From an uncultured Porphyromonadaceae bacterium (GTDB lineage: Bacteria; Bacteroidota; Bacteroidia; Bacteroidales; Muribaculaceae): DNA of 53,721 nt. Made by a program: the position numbers and the translations under genes. The notes below the pieces were generated by a model. That model searched no databases, was not told the DNA's origin, and saw only the letters and a list, made by a program, of their open reading frames with translations. Location of the stretch: positions 1 through 53,721 of the forward strand of contig CAMWMK010000012.1 of NCBI GenBank assembly GCA_947175295.1, given 5' to 3'. Positions 50,720-53,721 of this stretch are shown here, piece by piece; within the stretch, counting starts at the first letter, position 1; every line of letters starts with the position of its first letter.

Positions 50720-52420
50720 ATGAACAGTAACGAAAATGCTTTGACTTTATATAATGATGCCGATTCATCCGATTTAAATTTTGATGAATTGGAAGCAAGT
50801 CTTGATACGGATTTGGAAAATTCCCTTGCAGATTTAGAATTGCTCAAAGAAGACCGAGAGAAAATAGGTAACCCGGCTTCCTTGAGCGAAACTGTCATGA
50901 ACGTAGTCTGGGAGCAGTTCCTTAATCAGATTGGTGCTGTTGCCGGGGAGGAGTTTATCCGTGAGAATCGTGGACTTACTCTTGATTTGAGCAACGATGC
51001 CCATATCCAAACTACAGAAAACTTTGAAAAAGGATCGATTGCCGGTCATAATTCTTCAATTGATTACCAAAAAAGGTATAATGATTGGCAGAATAAATTT
51101 CAAAGGGATGAAGATGGAAGTATAAAAAAACGATATGACCGAAGAGCTAATCGAGAAGTAGAAGTCCTTAATAAGGATGCAAGGGATTATATTGACGATG
51201 GAAGGCCTGTTGGGTCGGCTACTGTTCATAAGGATCATACTATTTCTGCCGCAGAGATTATCAGGGATTCAGAAGCGGCTGCACATCTTTCTCAAGAAGA
51301 GCATAGTTCTTTTGCAAATAGTGATTCAAATCTATTAGATCTGGATGGGCCGGCAAATGAATCTAAGAAAGATTTAAGAATGAACGAGTGGCTGGAAAGC
51401 GAAAGATTTGGTCAGAAGCCTGCTGAACGGTTTAATATTGATGAACAAGAATTAAGAGAAAGGGACAAGATTGCAAGAGAAGAATATGAACGAGTAAAAC
51501 AAGAAGGTAAGCAACGATCGATTGAAACGGGAAAGAAGTCTCAACGACAGGAAGCTGCGCGTATGGGTAAACATGCTCTACAAGGTATTGCTATGAGTTT
51601 GCTTGCAGCCTTAGTGAAGAGCATCTTCCAGAAATTTGCGGTATGGCTCAAATCAAAAGAAAAAAGTCTGTCTTCCTTTATTGATAAAGTGAAAGAAGCG
51701 ATTAAGAAGTTTGTCATAGATCTGAAGCAGCATCTTAAGATAGCAGCCCATTCTACTATATCTTCAATCGCCTCAATGATTTTTGGACCTATTGTAAGAA
51801 CCCTTCAAAAGGCTTGGACCTTTATTAAGCAAGGATATAAATCTCTTAAGGAAGCCATCTCATATATTAAAAATCCGGCCAATAAGAAGAAACCATTCGG
51901 TATTCTTATGATGGAAGTAGGTAAAATAATCATTACAGGCCTTTCTGCTGCTGGTGCTATTGTTTTAGGAGGTGCTATAGAAGGCGCATTAAGTACCATT
52001 CCATTCTTTGCTTTTGAGATTCCGGTATTGGGCAGTTTGGCAAGTATTATTGGACTCTTTCTTGGAGCACTCATATCCGGCTTAATAGGAGCAATCGCTC
52101 TCAATTTAATTGATAAATGGATAGCAAAGAAGCAAAAGGATATTAAAACGGGGGAAATTATCCATCAAAAGAGCAAAATCTTGGATATCCAAAATAAACT
52201 TCTCACAGTTTCACAAGTTAAGTTGGATAAGACAAAGGAGAGTACTGCCCATCAGATAGTATCTCGTCATCAACAGGCTGCTGAAGTTGCAAAAACTAAG
52301 ATATCAGAGATTGAAATAAATATGAGATCTATCTCTGACTACTCATATCTAAATGATATCACTCCGAGCAAGAATAGTCAAGACTTAGATGACATCCTTA
52401 CTGATATTGATGCAATCTAA
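50720..52420 (+). CDS. Protein with HNH-like nuclease motif and membrane segments
   Basis: 566 residues. An acidic N-terminal part (1-110) precedes a charged region and an HNH-like motif: Asp172-His173 in VHKDHTIS, then Asn204 (SDSNLL), Asn213 and Lys216 in PANESKKD. This order matches DH...NL...N..K of HNH nucleases. A basic helical linker (240-395) leads to a glycine-rich double membrane helix (about 400-465) and a coiled tail. No signal peptide. The frame is open back to 50579, but that part overlaps rod RNA 2 and the ATG at 50720 is preferred. It is AT-rich. The nuclease call is from motif only. Confidence 0.75.
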   Translation: MNSNENALTLYNDADSSDLNFDELEASLDTDLENSLADLELLKEDREKIGNPASLSETVMNVVWEQFLNQIGAVAGEEFIRENRGLTLDLSNDAHIQTTENFEKGSIAGHNSSIDYQKRYNDWQNKFQRDEDGSIKKRYDRRANREVEVLNKDARDYIDDGRPVGSATVHKDHTISAAEIIRDSEAAAHLSQEEHSSFANSDSNLLDLDGPANESKKDLRMNEWLESERFGQKPAERFNIDEQELRERDKIAREEYERVKQEGKQRSIETGKKSQRQEAARMGKHALQGIAMSLLAALVKSIFQKFAVWLKSKEKSLSSFIDKVKEAIKKFVIDLKQHLKIAAHSTISSIASMIFGPIVRTLQKAWTFIKQGYKSLKEAISYIKNPANKKKPFGILMMEVGKIIITGLSAAGAIVLGGAIEGALSTIPFFAFEIPVLGSLASIIGLFLGALISGLIGAIALNLIDKWIAKKQKDIKTGEIIHQKSKILDIQNKLLTVSQVKLDKTKESTAHQIVSRHQQAAEVAKTKISEIEINMRSISDYSYLNDITPSKNSQDLDDILTDIDAI

Positions 52421-52431
52421 AATAAAAGAAA

Positions 52432-53721
52432 ATGGCAGATATTATTAAAAAACATAACTTTGACAATGCTTTGGGTAGAATTCGAAATTTTGCGAATTCT
52501 ACCCCAAGCATTCCTAGCATTGAGAAGTTCAAAACATCAGGCGGTCTATTTGGTTGGGGAGCCCATAAAGTGACTGGTGATGAAATGAATAGATACGTTG
52601 AGACTGTACAAGATATATTTGAAAAGCAGAATAGTGTACTTATCTCAGCCGTAAAAGAGTTCCGAGAGGTATATACTACATTTGATTACTTAGATAAAGA
52701 ATATCTACAAGGAATATTAGGCGCTGTTGAGGCCGCAAGAACTGCAAGTAATGGTGCAAAACTGGCAAGCGATCAAGCCAAGGATGCGGCTGGAAGAGCA
52801 CTGAAAAACGAGGCAGATATACGCAAGGAGATTGAAGCACTTCGTCGAGTAGTAGAAAAAATAAAAACAATTAAAGAAGATCTAACTGGGAAAATCGCAA
52901 GATTAGAGATCAATATCACACAGAATAAGCGGGATATTATGGCTGAAATGTACAATCGTACAATTTCTGCCTCTGAGATGAATGCTTTAAAAAATAGAGT
53001 TGCCGCTATCAATGGGATTCGACATATCTCTGATATTGAAGATATGTGGGATAATCTAAAAAGATCTAACGAACAACTGAATTCATTGCAAGGATTTGCT
53101 AACTCACTGATGGAGTCAAACCATTTATTCGATATCGACGAGATTTGGATGAATGTTGAAGAACTTTGGAATGTAATGAACAATCTTCATGCTGACATTC
53201 TTCAGCATGAGGGTGATATTAAAGAAAAAATTGACAACCTTTCTTCTGCCAAAGTCCTCGAAATTTCTAATGAGTTAGACGGACATATAAAGACAAAATT
53301 AAAAGAATCAGAAAAACAGTTACAGAGTCTAAGTGAAAACTTTATAAATCAAATAGAGGAACTAGCACATCATCTTTCAACTTTAGAGCAAAGAGTTTCG
53401 AATTATGCGACTGAATATAAACAGAGTATAGACATTCTCCGAAAGACTTTATCTGAGTGCAATGAGAATCATTCTTCAGCTATTAAGAAACTAGAAAATA
53501 GCATTGATACTCAGTATAATAATACTCTAATTCAAATTGACCAAATATGTCAAACTACGATTGAATATCGGGCAGAATACACATCCTCAATTACACGACT
53601 CGAAAGTAAGACGGATGAATTGCACGAGGAGACCCAGCGGCAGCTCGTGGAAATCCGTGAGACCGCGTCCGAGCAGCGTGAGGAGCTCTCGGCCGCCATC
53701 TCCGCACTCGGGGAGAAGGCA
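52432..53721 (+). CDS. Coiled-coil protein, cut by the window end
   Basis: The ATG (52432-52434) opens a frame with no stop for 430 codons to the last base. Start MADIIKKHNFDNALGRI, then GGLFGWGAHKVTGDEMNRYV, a segment I have seen at the start of uncharacterised Bacteroidales coiled-coil proteins. From about residue 60 to the end it is almost entirely helical, with long heptad-like stretches and no membrane helix visible. It follows the HNH-like gene by 11 bases, so they are co-transcribed. The last 115 bases are much more GC-rich than the rest. Confidence 0.85.
   Translation, partial: MADIIKKHNFDNALGRIRNFANSTPSIPSIEKFKTSGGLFGWGAHKVTGDEMNRYVETVQDIFEKQNSVLISAVKEFREVYTTFDYLDKEYLQGILGAVEAARTASNGAKLASDQAKDAAGRALKNEADIRKEIEALRRVVEKIKTIKEDLTGKIARLEINITQNKRDIMAEMYNRTISASEMNALKNRVAAINGIRHISDIEDMWDNLKRSNEQLNSLQGFANSLMESNHLFDIDEIWMNVEELWNVMNNLHADILQHEGDIKEKIDNLSSAKVLEISNELDGHIKTKLKESEKQLQSLSENFINQIEELAHHLSTLEQRVSNYATEYKQSIDILRKTLSECNENHSSAIKKLENSIDTQYNNTLIQIDQICQTTIEYRAEYTSSITRLESKTDELHEETQRQLVEIRETASEQREELSAAISALGEKA

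Noticed and set aside
1..53721. CRISPR array, prophage or insertion sequence
   Set aside because: No regularly spaced repeats, no integrase, transposase or terminal inverted repeats with target duplications were seen. The holin-like gene at 8585 belongs to a housekeeping operon.

Overview
The window looks like chromosome from a Bacteroidales bacterium, probably Muribaculaceae or a near relative. The evidence is the Bacteroidota promoter form TTG-N19/20-TAnnTTTG seen repeatedly (for example 204-234, 10292-10322, 14214-14244, 30766-30796, 49766-49796), no clear Shine-Dalgarno sites, a fused FeoA-FeoB, a type IX secretion cargo protein, DUF5686, DUF4290 and DUF3332 proteins, and a carboxynorspermidine decarboxylase. 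The genus is an inference.

Layout. 1-7060: two tandem tRNA-Gln genes, lipB, a DUF5686 outer-membrane protein, a CYTH protein, and a minus-strand cell-envelope operon (amidase, MCE protein, M23 peptidase, MerR). 7061-10590: a candidate structured RNA, a DUF3332 lipoprotein, a small envelope operon (two YtxH, holin-like, unknown) ending in prmA, and tRNA-Ala. 10588-13600: an ABC transporter operon with its own GntR regulator and an operator at the promoter. 13683-21050: phosphodiesterase, feoAB, a T9SS cargo protein and uvrA. 21132-37780: a large efflux locus. It has TolC, an HlyD-type adaptor, four paralogous FtsX-type permeases but only one ATPase, and a divergent two-component system. Two promoters in this locus carry the same pair of 15-bp palindromes at the same spacing. 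An AT-rich HipA-like/DUF3037 pair and the tail of a dead thioredoxin-like gene interrupt the locus. 37787-47760: housekeeping genes (rarA, HAD phosphatase, FAD oxidoreductase, tsaB, DUF4290, murA, rimM, OmpA-like, nspC and an unknown).

47790-53721 is an AT-rich accessory block and the most interesting part. It holds a 39-codon ORF and a 515-residue membrane protein divergent across two identical 10-bp palindromes. Next come two independent promoter-RNA-terminator units, each folding into a long nested rod, on either side of a 73-residue protein. A protein with an HNH-like nuclease motif followed by membrane segments comes next, then a coiled-coil protein cut by the window end. I recognise no named system here. 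A membrane-associated defence or conflict locus is a reasonable hypothesis, but it is inference.

Coordinates of hairpins and promoters were read by eye. No folding, homology search or composition calculation was run.
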